This document shows, piece after piece, positions 1 to 8,314 of a stretch of DNA of 58,385 nt. Made by a program: the position numbers and the translations under genes. The stretch covers positions 1 through 58,385 of the forward strand of contig CAKTEZ010000006.1 of the NCBI GenBank assembly GCA_934553255.1, read 5' to 3'. A model generated the notes under the pieces. The model searched no databases, was not told the DNA's origin, and saw nothing but the letters and a program-made list of their open reading frames with translations. This stretch comes from an uncultured Oscillospiraceae bacterium (GTDB lineage: Bacteria; Bacillota; Clostridia; Oscillospirales; Oscillospiraceae). The first letter of the stretch is position 1. Every line of letters starts with the position of its first letter.

Positions 1-363
1 CCCAGCCAGTGCCAGGGCTGCGGGAGATATTTTCTGACCACCAACGGTCACATCCCTAAATACTGCGACGGCGTCGCGCCGCAGGACAGCCGCTATACCT
101 GTCGGCAGTACGGCGCGATGATGCACCAGAAGGAGCAGAACAAGCAGCACCCGGTCTACCGCCTGTTCAATACCCGAACCGGGACGATCCGCAAGCATCA
201 CCAGAGAGGAAAAATCTCCGATGACCTACGGCGGGAGGCGCTGTATCTGGCGGAGAGTTATCGGGACAAGGCGCTGATGGACAACGACTACGCCGCTGAC
301 GGATATGCACGGGATATGGAATTGGAACACATTTACGCGGAGGCAGAAAAGCGGCTGAAGTGA
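1..363 (+). CDS. DUF6076-like protein, C-terminal part (5' truncated by window)
   Basis: The reading frame is open from the first base and ends at a TGA, leaving 120 residues. The visible part begins with a zinc-ribbon-like Cys pattern (CxxC, then single Cys about 18 and 30 residues later) and continues into a charged helical tail. This resembles the C-terminal domain of DUF6076 proteins, which are usually found in integrative elements of Clostridia. The function of that family is unknown. The stop lies just upstream of the sigma-like gene, so the two are probably cotranscribed. The family call is from memory of the Cys spacing and sequence style. Confidence 0.6.
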   Translation, partial: PSQCQGCGRYFLTTNGHIPKYCDGVAPQDSRYTCRQYGAMMHQKEQNKQHPVYRLFNTRTGTIRKHHQRGKISDDLRREALYLAESYRDKALMDNDYAADGYARDMELEHIYAEAEKRLK

Positions 364-380
364 GGAAGGGGGGCATTCCC

Positions 381-1337
381 GTGGCGAAGAATATGTACAC
401 CGTTGCCGGGGACGGCCCCTGCAATGAAGAGCTGGCTTTGCGGATACAGATAGGAGACAAAAACGCCGCGGAGCAACTTATCTCACAGAACGAGGACTAC
501 CTCACCGAACTGGCGCGGGCGTACATACCGTGGTGTGAGATGGAGGACTTGAAGCAGGAGGCGGCGCTGGCACTGCTGGACGCGGCAGGGCGCTTTGATC
601 CCGCCTATGGAACAAAGCTGCTGACCTATGCGACGCCCGCGATAGAAGCGGCGCTGTCCGACTACGCCGCGCGGTATTCTTCCTCTCTGTCCATTCCCAT
701 CAGCCGGTACAATCAACTGCGCAGGGTGGCATACCTCTGCGCCGAGGGATGGGACTCATCTGATGCTGAGTTGGCCAAGGTGGTGTGCGGAGAACTGAAT
801 GTATCTGCCAAGGTAGCTGGGGCGTTGATAAAAGAATATTGGACGCTATTTTGCGTCCGGCAGTTAGGTGACGATGTATTCTCCGTCAGCTGCGGCGGCG
901 ATCCCGCCGTGGCCTATGACCGCCTCATGCGTCGGACACTGCTGATGCAGCGGATGGAGCAAGTGTTGACGCCCAGAGAGCTGAATCTGGTGCAAAGTTA
1001 CCTCGGCATCGGTCAGCCGGACGAGGTTGGCATGACCTTTCAGGAACTGGCGATCTATCTCAACTACAACGGCCCCAGTGGTGCGGAGAAGGCGTACAAG
1101 GCTGCACTGCGGAAGTTGAAAAAGGACTTGTACGGTGGGGCCTATGGCCGGTGGCTCTCCGCTCAGAAGGTCATCCGCGCCGCCAAGGCGGAGGCGGAGC
1201 AGGAGGCGGGGCATCACGCAACACCGCAGAGAACATGGTGGGATGAGAAGGAACTAACGGATCGATTTAGCTGTGAGGTGGCGTCGCTTGTTTGCGTCTA
1301 CGAGATGCTCAAGAGCTCTTTTGACCATTCCTTTTGA
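381..1337 (+). CDS. RNA polymerase sigma-70-like factor of an integrative element
   Basis: This is a 318-residue protein. Residues about 45-100 resemble sigma region 2 (acidic CEMEDLKQEA, then an FDP..G.KLLTYA core-binding/melting segment). Residues about 195-250 resemble a region 4 helix-turn-helix. I chose the GTG at 381 because a purine-rich AAGGGGGG lies about 8 bases upstream. An in-frame GTG at 360 overlaps the previous stop and has no such site. Factors like this accompany conjugative or mobilizable elements and may drive element genes; that role is inferred. The stop codon overlaps a following small ORF. Intermediate-GC composition and position suggest it belongs to the acquired island. 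Confidence 0.6.
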   Translation: MAKNMYTVAGDGPCNEELALRIQIGDKNAAEQLISQNEDYLTELARAYIPWCEMEDLKQEAALALLDAAGRFDPAYGTKLLTYATPAIEAALSDYAARYSSSLSIPISRYNQLRRVAYLCAEGWDSSDAELAKVVCGELNVSAKVAGALIKEYWTLFCVRQLGDDVFSVSCGGDPAVAYDRLMRRTLLMQRMEQVLTPRELNLVQSYLGIGQPDEVGMTFQELAIYLNYNGPSGAEKAYKAALRKLKKDLYGGAYGRWLSAQKVIRAAKAEAEQEAGHHATPQRTWWDEKELTDRFSCEVASLVCVYEMLKSSFDHSF

Positions 1338-1456
1338 TGGCGGATTGCGTAGCAGAACAGCTCGAGTCGATCTATTTGCGCCGCTCTATAGCGATAGTCT
1401 TGCGGATCATCCCATATTTGGCTATACTGAGAGAAACCTTTGTAAAGAACGATTGA
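1337..1456 (+). CDS. small coupled ORF, 39 aa, unknown
   Basis: An ATG that overlaps the TGA of the sigma-like gene (TGATG) opens a 39-codon frame. The predicted peptide is MADCVAEQLE followed by a basic-hydrophobic segment (YLRRSIAIVLRIIPYLAILR). The stop-start overlap suggests translational coupling. The product looks like an amphipathic helix. I do not recognise a family. It could equally be chance, or a degraded tail of a larger element gene. Confidence 0.3.
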   Translation: MADCVAEQLESIYLRRSIAIVLRIIPYLAILRETFVKND

Positions 1457-1475
1457 CCGGCGAGGAGGGAAAATT

Positions 1476-2009
1476 ATGCTCCCCATGCTCTTAGCAACGA
1501 TTGAAAACGATGTGGATCGAGCACTGTTTGCGGAGATCTACGAGCAATACCATGAGCGAATGGAGCAGGCAGCGCTTCGCATTTTGAAAGACACTCATGA
1601 TGCGGAGGACGCCGTTCAGAATGCCTTTTTGAAAATAATTCGTAATTTCGAAAAGTTTTTAGAGCTTCCCTGTAAGAAAAGACCTTTCTGGTGCGTCTGT
1701 ATAGTAAAGAACGAAGCGATCACGCTCCTGCGGAAGAAGAAAAAAGCCATCATGCTGGAGAGCATGGAGGATGCATACGATGCCAGTGCCGATATTGAGA
1801 AGGCGTTGTCCTATGAGGATATCATCCGCCTGTTCGCGGGGCTGCCGGAGACCTATCGGGCAGTTCTGGAGATGAAATTCCTGCTGGACTGCTCGGGGAA
1901 GGATATCTCTCAGAAGCTCGGCATTTCAGAAAATGCGGTCAATGTACGCATTTCCCGCGGCCGCGCGATGCTTCGGGAGATTATGGAAAAGGAGGCGCTG
2001 CATCTATGA
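1476..2009 (+). CDS. ECF-type RNA polymerase sigma factor
   Basis: At 177 residues this is a normal ECF length. Residues about 20-85 are sigma region 2 (FAEIYEQYHERM, then HDAEDAVQNAFLKI). Residues about 115-172 are region 4 with a helix-turn-helix (GKDISQKLGISENAVNVRISRGR). A GAGGAGGG Shine-Dalgarno precedes the ATG. The stop overlaps the start of the DUF4367 gene (ATGA), the usual sigma/anti-sigma arrangement. It is inferred to respond to an envelope signal and to transcribe some of the exported-protein genes that follow. Confidence 0.85.
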   Translation: MLPMLLATIENDVDRALFAEIYEQYHERMEQAALRILKDTHDAEDAVQNAFLKIIRNFEKFLELPCKKRPFWCVCIVKNEAITLLRKKKKAIMLESMEDAYDASADIEKALSYEDIIRLFAGLPETYRAVLEMKFLLDCSGKDISQKLGISENAVNVRISRGRAMLREIMEKEALHL

Positions 2010-2719
2010 CAGAGAAAGAGCTTGATGCCTTCATGAGCAAGGTGCTGCTGGATGCCATTGCATTTGATGAGGATCGCCTTGAGGAGAAAATCCCCTATGC
2101 TGCGTCTGCACGACACCGGCGTCAAATGCGAGCGATGCTGAAAGATCCTGTGCGTTGGACAAGAGAACGGGGCAAGCCTGTCTGGAAAAGGGTGCTGCAG
2201 ACAGCAGCAGTCATATTATTGATGCTGTCATTGGGACTTGGCAGCGTGATGCTTGCCAGCCCGACCGCTCGGGCGACGATTGTTCGGTGGGTTACCGAAT
2301 GGTATGAAACACATATTGTGTTTCGCTATGCCGGAGAGGATGCCCAAGGGGAGATGTCGCAGTATGAGCTGGGGGAACTACCAGAAGGTTTTGTGGAAAA
2401 TCCGGAAAGACAATTTATAGGTGCAGGAATGACTTCCCATTTCTATGAGAACGAAAAGAAAGAAGTGATTTTGTTCAAATATGCCTATATGCAGCAGGGA
2501 GCTTTGAGCAGTGTCGACGCAGAAAATGCGAATGTGATTCCGGTGTTTGTCAACAACTGTGAGGGTCTGTTGGTAATCCCCAAAGAAGAGGACAGCAACA
2601 GTACGCTAATGTGGTTTGATCCAGAGCGCAACCTGCAATTTACCCTTGATGCGCCGCTTGGTCAGGAGGACATTCTGCACATGGCAGAGAGCGTATATTT
2701 GGTCGAAACGACGAAATAA
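2006..2719 (+). CDS. membrane anti-sigma factor with DUF4367-like extracellular domain
   Basis: This is a 237-residue protein. A charged cytoplasmic segment (about 1-60) is followed by one transmembrane helix (about 63-85, rich in Leu/Val/Met) and an extracellular domain (about 90-235). The extracellular part contains the ELPEGF pattern and the pro-C-terminal fold typical of DUF4367. It overlaps the ECF gene by four bases. In known pairs the N-terminal part binds and holds the sigma factor until the extracellular domain senses or is cleaved by a signal. The ligand here is unknown. Confidence 0.75.
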   Translation: MTEKELDAFMSKVLLDAIAFDEDRLEEKIPYAASARHRRQMRAMLKDPVRWTRERGKPVWKRVLQTAAVILLMLSLGLGSVMLASPTARATIVRWVTEWYETHIVFRYAGEDAQGEMSQYELGELPEGFVENPERQFIGAGMTSHFYENEKKEVILFKYAYMQQGALSSVDAENANVIPVFVNNCEGLLVIPKEEDSNSTLMWFDPERNLQFTLDAPLGQEDILHMAESVYLVETTK

Positions 2720-2737
2720 GATATTTTCGCAAAAAGC

Positions 2738-2767
2738 TGTAAGAAAGGATACCCCTTTCCGCGTCTA
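2738..2767 (+). promoter_or_regulatory. possible ECF-dependent promoter
   Basis: TGTAAG at 2738-2743 and CGTCTA at 2762-2767 are separated by 18 bases. This resembles ECF promoters of the TGTAAC/CGTC type in Clostridia. It sits directly after the sigma/anti-sigma pair and before the secreted-protein gene. The match is by eye and the -35 has one deviation, so this is a candidate only. Confidence 0.3.
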
Positions 2768-2820
2768 TTGGGTAGAAGCAGAAACAATCTGCCGAGAACA
2801 CGCGGAAGGGGGTGATTTTT

Positions 2821-3174
2821 GTGAAAAGGATGGTAGCTGCAATGCTCTGCGGCATTCTGCTCGCAGGCGGAATCGTAGCACAGGCTTTGGAGCCACGAGT
2901 TGCCAACTGCTCGTTGTCGCTGACTTTTGATGGAACAACCGCCATTTGTGAAGCAATCTGCACTGGGAATTCTTCGACGGATCAGGTGAAGGCAACGATA
3001 GAACTCTATCAGGGGAACACCTATCTGGCCTCATGGAGCAACGAAGGGACCTATTTTGTTGCAGTATCCGGACAGCGTGGCGTGACACGTGGAAAGAGTT
3101 ACACGCTGAAGCTCAACTATACTATCAATGGAGTGACTCAGCCAGAGCAGAGCGTGACAAAGAGATGCCGGTAG
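2821..3174 (+). CDS. small secreted protein, unknown (DUF6147-like style)
   Basis: This is a 117-residue protein with a clear signal peptide (KRMVAAMLCGILLAGGIVAQA). The mature domain is about 90 residues, beta-rich, with alternating Thr/Ser/Tyr and four Cys in the mature part (NCSL, ICEAIC, and KRCR near the C-terminus). I chose the GTG at 2821 because AAGGGGGTGA lies 5 bases upstream. A GTG at 2812 falls inside that Shine-Dalgarno. The strand pattern resembles small exported proteins such as DUF6147, but I cannot confirm the family. It follows the anti-sigma gene and may belong to its regulon. Confidence 0.6.
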   Translation: MKRMVAAMLCGILLAGGIVAQALEPRVANCSLSLTFDGTTAICEAICTGNSSTDQVKATIELYQGNTYLASWSNEGTYFVAVSGQRGVTRGKSYTLKLNYTINGVTQPEQSVTKRCR

Positions 3175-3213
3175 ACGATACGCCCGTGGTTCGTCTACAT
3201 ATATGTAGACGAA
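3171..3213 (+). promoter_or_regulatory. three-arm alternating inverted repeat / perfect 24-bp palindrome
   Basis: The 8-mer GTAGACGA occurs at 3171-3178 and 3205-3212. Its complement TCGTCTAC lies between them at 3191-3198. Bases 3190-3213 form a perfect 24-bp palindrome. Arm 2 can pair with arm 1 or arm 3 but not both. The stop codon of the upstream gene lies in arm 1. This could be an RNA switch-like structure or a cluster of operator half-sites. Confidence 0.5.
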
Positions 3214-3264
3214 AAGGGATATCTCTTATCAAAAAAAGAACAAAAGAAAGTAGAGGAAAGGAAT

Positions 3265-4134
3265 ATGGCTAATTCATCTTACACATTTGCTCAGGTTGTA
3301 AGCGGAACGGGTTTTTTCAGTAAAAGTCAGGATACTGGATACGCTGTGGGTGTCAGAGATCTGCAGACCTATTTGCGGAACATCGGCTATACAATCAGCG
3401 ACGCTAATGGTCGGTTTCAGAGTGGAACGGAGGCTGCGGTAAAGAGTTTTCAAACCGAACTGGGAATTACTTCTGATGGATCAGCAGGACCCGCGACATG
3501 CTTGAGACTTAATACTGTTCGCACATCTGAATACTTTAATAAATATGGAAAGCCAAAAGCATCGTCCGAATGGGGAAGATTTAACATCCTTGCTGGTAAT
3601 TACGAGGATGTGGACCTTTTAGCAAGGATTATAATGGCAGAAAGTGGATATGGGAATCTTGATGATGAGGCTGGAGTTGCTATCGTTCTTCGTAACAGAT
3701 ATGATAGCAGCAATTCGGACTACTGGGAGGATCCAAATGAATACCCAAATGCTTCTAAATTTGCAAGAGTTGTGGGCAATGGGCACTATGGGTCGGCAAA
3801 TAACGAAGATACAACGGATGCTATTACTCCAAGGCGTGGATACTATGGCTCTCAGACGCAAGGTTTCATTGATCCAAGTTGGAAGAATGCTGTTGAACTA
3901 GCAAAGAAAATTGTAAATGCAACGACAATCTCCGTGACTGGTTATAAGGTTTCAGGGACGACTATTCAAAGTGGAACATTATCAGTAAACTCAGCCAATA
4001 ATAAAAGGTATCTTAATCAGGTATCGTGGAGCCATTATGCGTCCGAATGCAATAATGGGAATGTAGACACAAGTATTACGCCCCTGACTTTTTCGTCTTC
4101 TCATAGTGGAAATGTAATATATAAGAGCAGATGA
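3265..4134 (+). CDS. peptidoglycan-binding cell-wall hydrolase (SleB/Hydrolase_2 type)
   Basis: This is a 289-residue protein. Residues about 28-75 form a PG_binding_1 repeat (VRDLQTYLRNIGY, GRFQSGTEAAVKSFQ). Residues about 110-220 resemble the Hydrolase_2 / SleB-like catalytic domain (DLLARIIMAESG with the expected Glu, then VAIVLRNR). There is no obvious signal peptide, so it is exported by another route or acts in the mother cell or spore. GAGGAAAGG precedes the ATG. Only four bases separate it from the next gene. The sequence is noticeably more AT-rich than genes after 7500. Known relatives are spore-cortex or septal lytic enzymes. Confidence 0.75.
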   Translation: MANSSYTFAQVVSGTGFFSKSQDTGYAVGVRDLQTYLRNIGYTISDANGRFQSGTEAAVKSFQTELGITSDGSAGPATCLRLNTVRTSEYFNKYGKPKASSEWGRFNILAGNYEDVDLLARIIMAESGYGNLDDEAGVAIVLRNRYDSSNSDYWEDPNEYPNASKFARVVGNGHYGSANNEDTTDAITPRRGYYGSQTQGFIDPSWKNAVELAKKIVNATTISVTGYKVSGTTIQSGTLSVNSANNKRYLNQVSWSHYASECNNGNVDTSITPLTFSSSHSGNVIYKSR

Positions 4135-4138
4135 AATC

Positions 4139-4900
4139 ATGAAGCGGGAGATAAAGTCGGTTGCGATGGCAACTTTGTGTTGCCTGATGATATTTACATC
4201 TTGTGCAAAGACCACGCGAAATGTAAATAATGACGAGCAAGTTGTAAGTAAGGAACTTTCCGCTAAAGATGCAACGGGAAAAGATATACCAGAGTGGGTA
4301 AAGGGTAGTTTAGGTGAGGGAACGCTCTTTGAGAAAGTTGACATAGATGGTATTGGTGGGGCTGACGATGAAGTGTATATCATTACTGGTCGATTCGATG
4401 ACTACGGCTCTGATTATCGCAACGGCCTTACCGTAGTTTATGTGCATCTCGGAACAGGAGAGGTCCTTGCGCAAGCCATTCTATGCAAAGGAAACTATGA
4501 AACTCGCTTTGCGAATTTGATTCCCGGGCATGAAGGAAATCAAATCATTCTAGAAATTACAGATGGAAACAGCACATATTTGGCAACAAACATTTTTGTT
4601 ATTGCTGTTTCCGTTGACAAGTGGCAAGTGGGGGAAAATGATGCAGATGTGATGAGAGTTCCAGTTATCAGTAAGCTGTTGGATACTACTGACTATGACA
4701 GACCTGTTGGCGGAATAGAATGGCGTGAGGGGATATCTTCTGGCAGTATCTCATACGGATTAGAGATTGTTGATATTGAAGGGCTGGAGCAGCAGGGATT
4801 GAAAATATGTTATCTTGTACCGCAGGAGATTGCTGGTCAAAAGAATTTTAAGACAAGGACGATCTACTGGGATTGCGGTGTTTGGAGGGTCTGCCAGTAG
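4139..4900 (+). CDS. predicted lipoprotein, unknown function
   Basis: This is a 253-residue protein with a lipoprotein signal ending in IFTSC (lipid Cys about residue 22). A Lys/Asp-rich linker precedes a beta-rich domain with a DIDGIGGADDEVYI segment that resembles FG-GAP/VCBS calcium-loop repeats. No catalytic motif is visible. It lies four bases after the hydrolase gene, so cotranscription is likely. The Shine-Dalgarno is weak. Confidence 0.6.
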   Translation: MKREIKSVAMATLCCLMIFTSCAKTTRNVNNDEQVVSKELSAKDATGKDIPEWVKGSLGEGTLFEKVDIDGIGGADDEVYIITGRFDDYGSDYRNGLTVVYVHLGTGEVLAQAILCKGNYETRFANLIPGHEGNQIILEITDGNSTYLATNIFVIAVSVDKWQVGENDADVMRVPVISKLLDTTDYDRPVGGIEWREGISSGSISYGLEIVDIEGLEQQGLKICYLVPQEIAGQKNFKTRTIYWDCGVWRVCQ

Positions 4901-4983
4901 AAGCTAACAAAGGCCGTTAGAAAATTTACATTGAAGCAGATACCGCCGAATAACACTTTTGAAAAATACTGAAAGGGAAAAAC

Positions 4984-6108
4984 ATGAGAAAAACACCATT
5001 TACGCTTACGCTAATTTTAGTTCTGAGTATGTTGTTGAATGTTTCTTCATTTGCTGTATACGAGAACGGCCCGCAAAATACAGAGTATAATCGAACCAAT
5101 GCTCAAAGTTATATTGGTATGTATACGACCTCTCCCAATTCTGCTTATCACTACTTTACCTATCCTGCTGAAGGCGGAGACTGTACGAACTTTGCCTCAC
5201 AGGTTGTACGCGCTGGAGGCATGAGTATGACAGCGGCGGTAGATAATCCTGGTGATTCTTCGTGGTACTACTATGGATCATCATGGGGGCGAGGAAGAAG
5301 TTCGTCTTGGACAAGTGCTACCAAATTTAGAACCTACTGGGCCGATGTAAACGGTGTGGGAGAAAAGAACGCATACCAATTTAGAGTATACTTGGCATCG
5401 GATTTTAATGATGACGATACTTGGTATGATATTTGGTCATATCTTGAGCCGGGAGATATTGTTCAGTATGTTAGGACAAATGACTGGGCAACATACCACT
5501 CTCAGGCTGTGCATCGTACTTCGTATGAAAACGAAGAGTACAAAGTTAGCATGGGACAGCACACATCAGATAGTTGGAAAAATTTGAGAAATTATGTGCT
5601 CGGACTATCAAGCGAAACAAGGGTGTGCCTTATAAAAATCTCCGCTAATACATTTAGTTCCCGAAGCGCCCGAAACTTGGCAAGAATTGCTTCAATGTCA
5701 ACCAACGAACTCGCAGCAGAGGAAAACAGACTCAACCAAACAGCACCCCAAACAATCGCTGCAGAGCATGAGAAGTGGGCTACTATAGCAATGCTGAAAC
5801 AGAAGCTTGTAGAGCACGGAAAGAATAGTCAGACGAGTTATAAAACGGGTATTACAACAAACGCTTTGCTACAATTTATTCGGAATCGAATGGAAAACAA
5901 TACACTTTTTCTATTATTTGTGGAGAATGCTGAAGATGGTCTACCCAAGACGCTTTTAAGCAATGAATGTGAAAAAGCGAGAACCGAAAATATAATACTT
6001 ACTGATTTTGAGAAAAGAGTGCAGGAAGAAAGTGAAAATATCTACTCGCTTTGGAATGAATATTGGAGCAATATTATTCAGCAAACTCCTCCTTTCTACT
6101 ATGAATAG
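4984..6108 (+). CDS. exported amidase-domain protein (Amidase_6-like)
   Basis: This is a 374-residue protein with an N-terminal signal peptide (about 1-24). Residues about 35-215 resemble Amidase_6: a catalytic Cys in GGDCTNFASQVV (Cys about 67), conserved aromatic segments, and a His in THSQAVHRT-like context (ATYHSQAVHRT). A C-terminal helical, polar segment of about 150 residues follows and looks unrelated. Family members are thought to act on peptidoglycan or peptide amide bonds at the cell surface. It is AT-rich like its neighbours. Confidence 0.75.
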   Translation: MRKTPFTLTLILVLSMLLNVSSFAVYENGPQNTEYNRTNAQSYIGMYTTSPNSAYHYFTYPAEGGDCTNFASQVVRAGGMSMTAAVDNPGDSSWYYYGSSWGRGRSSSWTSATKFRTYWADVNGVGEKNAYQFRVYLASDFNDDDTWYDIWSYLEPGDIVQYVRTNDWATYHSQAVHRTSYENEEYKVSMGQHTSDSWKNLRNYVLGLSSETRVCLIKISANTFSSRSARNLARIASMSTNELAAEENRLNQTAPQTIAAEHEKWATIAMLKQKLVEHGKNSQTSYKTGITTNALLQFIRNRMENNTLFLLFVENAEDGLPKTLLSNECEKARTENIILTDFEKRVQEESENIYSLWNEYWSNIIQQTPPFYYE

Positions 6109-6172
6109 AGCAAAACTCAAAATGGGGACTATGTTAAGCCTATACCCTTGAAGAAGCGTTAGGAGGAGAAAC

Positions 6173-6832
6173 ATGAATGCTTTTTTAAGAAAAGTGGCTA
6201 CAGTATGCGTAGCCTTCTTGCTCTGTGCATCTATGGGAACCATTGCTTTCGCAAATGATCTACCCATATATAGTGAATGGGCAAAGGCGGAAGTATCTGC
6301 TGCTGAAAACGAAGGACTGCTACCGTTTGAAATGTATGATGATTGCCGGCGAGCGTTGCATAGAGACTGGGCAACAGCATTTCTTGTCAAATTTGTAGAG
6401 ATAGCAACAAACGCTTCGATTGAAGGCAGCGATGTCCAAGTATTTGATGATGTACCTATTGGGCACACTATGTTTGAAGATATCAATAAGGCATACGCAA
6501 TAGGAATTACAAAGGGCACTGGAGATGGCTCAAAGTTTGAGCCATACAGGGATGTGACACGAGAGGAATACGCTACTATGCTTTACCGCACATTTGACTA
6601 TATTGAACAAACAATTGGTCAAAAACTCATTCTAAGATCCCTTAAGATGGTTTCTTTTGCGGATAAAGATGATATCTCCAGTTGGGCGATTGAAGCACTG
6701 GAAATCCTGTCGAACGCTGATCTGTTTCGGGGAACGGCAGAAGGGATGCTCGATCCAAAGGGCGTAATCAGCATCGAACAGGCCATTGTTTTGTCATATC
6801 GCGGAATACTATTAGTTCAGAATAGAGCGTAG
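6173..6832 (+). CDS. SLH-domain secreted protein
   Basis: This is a 219-residue protein with a signal peptide ending near AFA (about residue 26). It has three S-layer-homology-like repeats at about 30-75, 85-140 and 150-212. The second carries the typical AYAIGITKGTGDG...FEPYRDVTREEYATML pattern. The first and third are divergent. SLH triplets bind pyruvylated cell-wall polymer, so this is probably a wall-attached protein. There is no other domain, so it could be an anchor or scaffold. AGGAGG precedes the ATG. Confidence 0.75.
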   Translation: MNAFLRKVATVCVAFLLCASMGTIAFANDLPIYSEWAKAEVSAAENEGLLPFEMYDDCRRALHRDWATAFLVKFVEIATNASIEGSDVQVFDDVPIGHTMFEDINKAYAIGITKGTGDGSKFEPYRDVTREEYATMLYRTFDYIEQTIGQKLILRSLKMVSFADKDDISSWAIEALEILSNADLFRGTAEGMLDPKGVISIEQAIVLSYRGILLVQNRA

Positions 6833-7522
6833 GGGAACGATGTGAGTATTCCTGAGCGAGTCCTTTGCAATCAGCTTTACAGGAGTACTCAGCATTATGG
6901 GAGAGAAGAATCTTTGTATTTCATTGATGGGAAATCCGCCTTTGCTTAAAACGAGCCTTCCGATGCCCTAAAAGGAAGCTCCGCCGGGAAAGATGAAGAT
7001 ACCATCTTTAATTCTGACATTGAGCTTCTTCATAATTCATTCTTAAATCATTATTGCGGACTGGTGCTCAAAATCATTTTATATTAATAAGATGTTGGAA
7101 GTTGCCGAATTCTTATAGAAAAACTGCAACATGAACAGAAAATAAGCCGAGAGATTATCTCTCGACTTATTTTCTGCCCCGTACCGTCCGGCCTGCCCCA
7201 TAGGTCACATTGTGTACCTGTGAACATGAACCGTTGAGTTTGCGGGATTTCCTTTGTTTTCAAGGGCTTTTTGGCTTTTCCGCGCGTCCCAGATGTGGGA
7301 TAATATGCGTGGTTTCGGTACGCGATACCCCGCTTTAAGACGCGATTTTACAGATGGATTTACAGACACTCAGCCCTTGTGACTGGGGATCTCTCTGCAC
7401 CGTTCCTCGTATTCGCCGCAGTCGGCGGCATTTTCCGGCATTTCCGGAGATTTTCCGGGATCGGCAGACGCGGACGCAACCAAACATAACAAAATATTGC
7501 TCGCTCTGTTCGCTTTGGTTGG
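6833..7522. other. intergenic region at the island/chromosome boundary, no supported gene
   Basis: No open frame here has a ribosome binding site and recognisable product. The left half is AT-rich like the island and the right half rises to chromosomal GC. A strong hairpin lies near 7137-7175. The sequence 7180-7330 may contain decayed gene remnants or an attachment site, but I see no clear direct repeat or integrase. Confidence 0.4.
7137..7175. terminator. bidirectional terminator-like hairpin
   Basis: Arms AGAAAATAAG/CTTATTTTCT (10 bp) and CGAGAGAT/ATCTCTCG (8 bp) stack with one mismatch and a tiny loop. A-rich on the left and T-rich on the right, it fits an intrinsic terminator readable in both directions. 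Confidence 0.55.
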
Positions 7523-7551
7523 TTGAAAAATCCGCAACCGCAGTTTACAAT
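7523..7551 (+). promoter_or_regulatory. sigma-A-type promoter of the ABC/HTH operon
   Basis: TTGAAA (7523-7528), 17-base spacer, TACAAT (7546-7551). A strong AGGAGG and ATG follow about 30 bases downstream. Confidence 0.6.
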
Positions 7552-7582
7552 ATTCATACAAATCGTACGCAGGAGGCGTGTT

Positions 7583-8314
7583 ATGCATATTGTAGAAGTC
7601 AGAAATCTGAGCAAGGCCTATCCGTCGTTTCGACTGAACGGCGTTTCCCTGCACATCGACGAAGGGCGCATCGTTGGCTTTATCGGCAGAAACGGGGCCG
7701 GTAAAACGACCACGATCAAATCCATGCTGAATTTGGTACACCCCGACAGCGGAGAAGTCCTATATTTCGGAAAACCGCTTTCCGAAAACGAGACCGAGAT
7801 CAAAAAGCGGATCGGATATTCCACAGGGACCGTGAACTGGTATCCGAGGAAGAAGATCAAGAGCATCATCGAAGTTGTAAAAAGATGTTACGACACTTGG
7901 GACGAGGGGGCGTACCGCAAATATCTCGCACTCTTCGGACTGGACGAGAACAAAACGCCGCTGGAGCTTTCAGAAGGCATGAAGGTGAAGTGCAATCTTC
8001 TGATCGCGCTGTCTCACAAGGCGAAGGTGCTGATCCTGGACGAACCGACAAGCGGTCTGGATCCGCTTTCCAGAGACGAACTGCTGGATCTTTTCAGAGA
8101 GCTGAAAAGCCACGGCGTCGCGGTATTTTTCTCAACTCATATCATCACGGATCTGGAGAAATGCGCGGACGACATCGTATACATATCCAGCGGAGAGATC
8201 GTCGCCGACCTTCCGAGGGATGAATTCGTCAGACAGTTTTCCGAACCCGGCGAAGGTCTGGAGGACACTATTGTGCGTATGGAGCGCGCGAAGTGGGGGA
8301 GCAAAAATGCGTAA
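7583..8314 (+). CDS. ABC transporter ATP-binding protein (BcrA/YtrB-like)
   Basis: This is a 243-residue protein. Walker A is GRNGAGKTTT (about 34-43). The signature is an unusual LSEGMKVK, typical of the YtrB/BcrA-like export ATPases rather than LSGGQ. Walker B is VLILDEPTSGLD, and the H-loop is STH. I chose the ATG at 7583 because AGGAGG lies upstream; an in-frame extension has no site. It overlaps the permease gene by 8 bases. With the permease it probably forms a half-size exporter or cell-envelope stress transporter; the substrate is unknown. Confidence 0.85.
   Translation: MHIVEVRNLSKAYPSFRLNGVSLHIDEGRIVGFIGRNGAGKTTTIKSMLNLVHPDSGEVLYFGKPLSENETEIKKRIGYSTGTVNWYPRKKIKSIIEVVKRCYDTWDEGAYRKYLALFGLDENKTPLELSEGMKVKCNLLIALSHKAKVLILDEPTSGLDPLSRDELLDLFRELKSHGVAVFFSTHIITDLEKCADDIVYISSGEIVADLPRDEFVRQFSEPGEGLEDTIVRMERAKWGSKNA

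Noticed and set aside
3171..3213. Short CRISPR-like repeat array
   Set aside because: Only three 8-base arms in alternating orientation occur, with unequal spacing and no cas gene; an inverted-repeat structure explains it.
6940..7010. 21-codon minus-strand ORF (MKKLNVRIKDG...) in the island boundary
   Set aside because: Too short, without a convincing Shine-Dalgarno, and inside a region of apparent decay.
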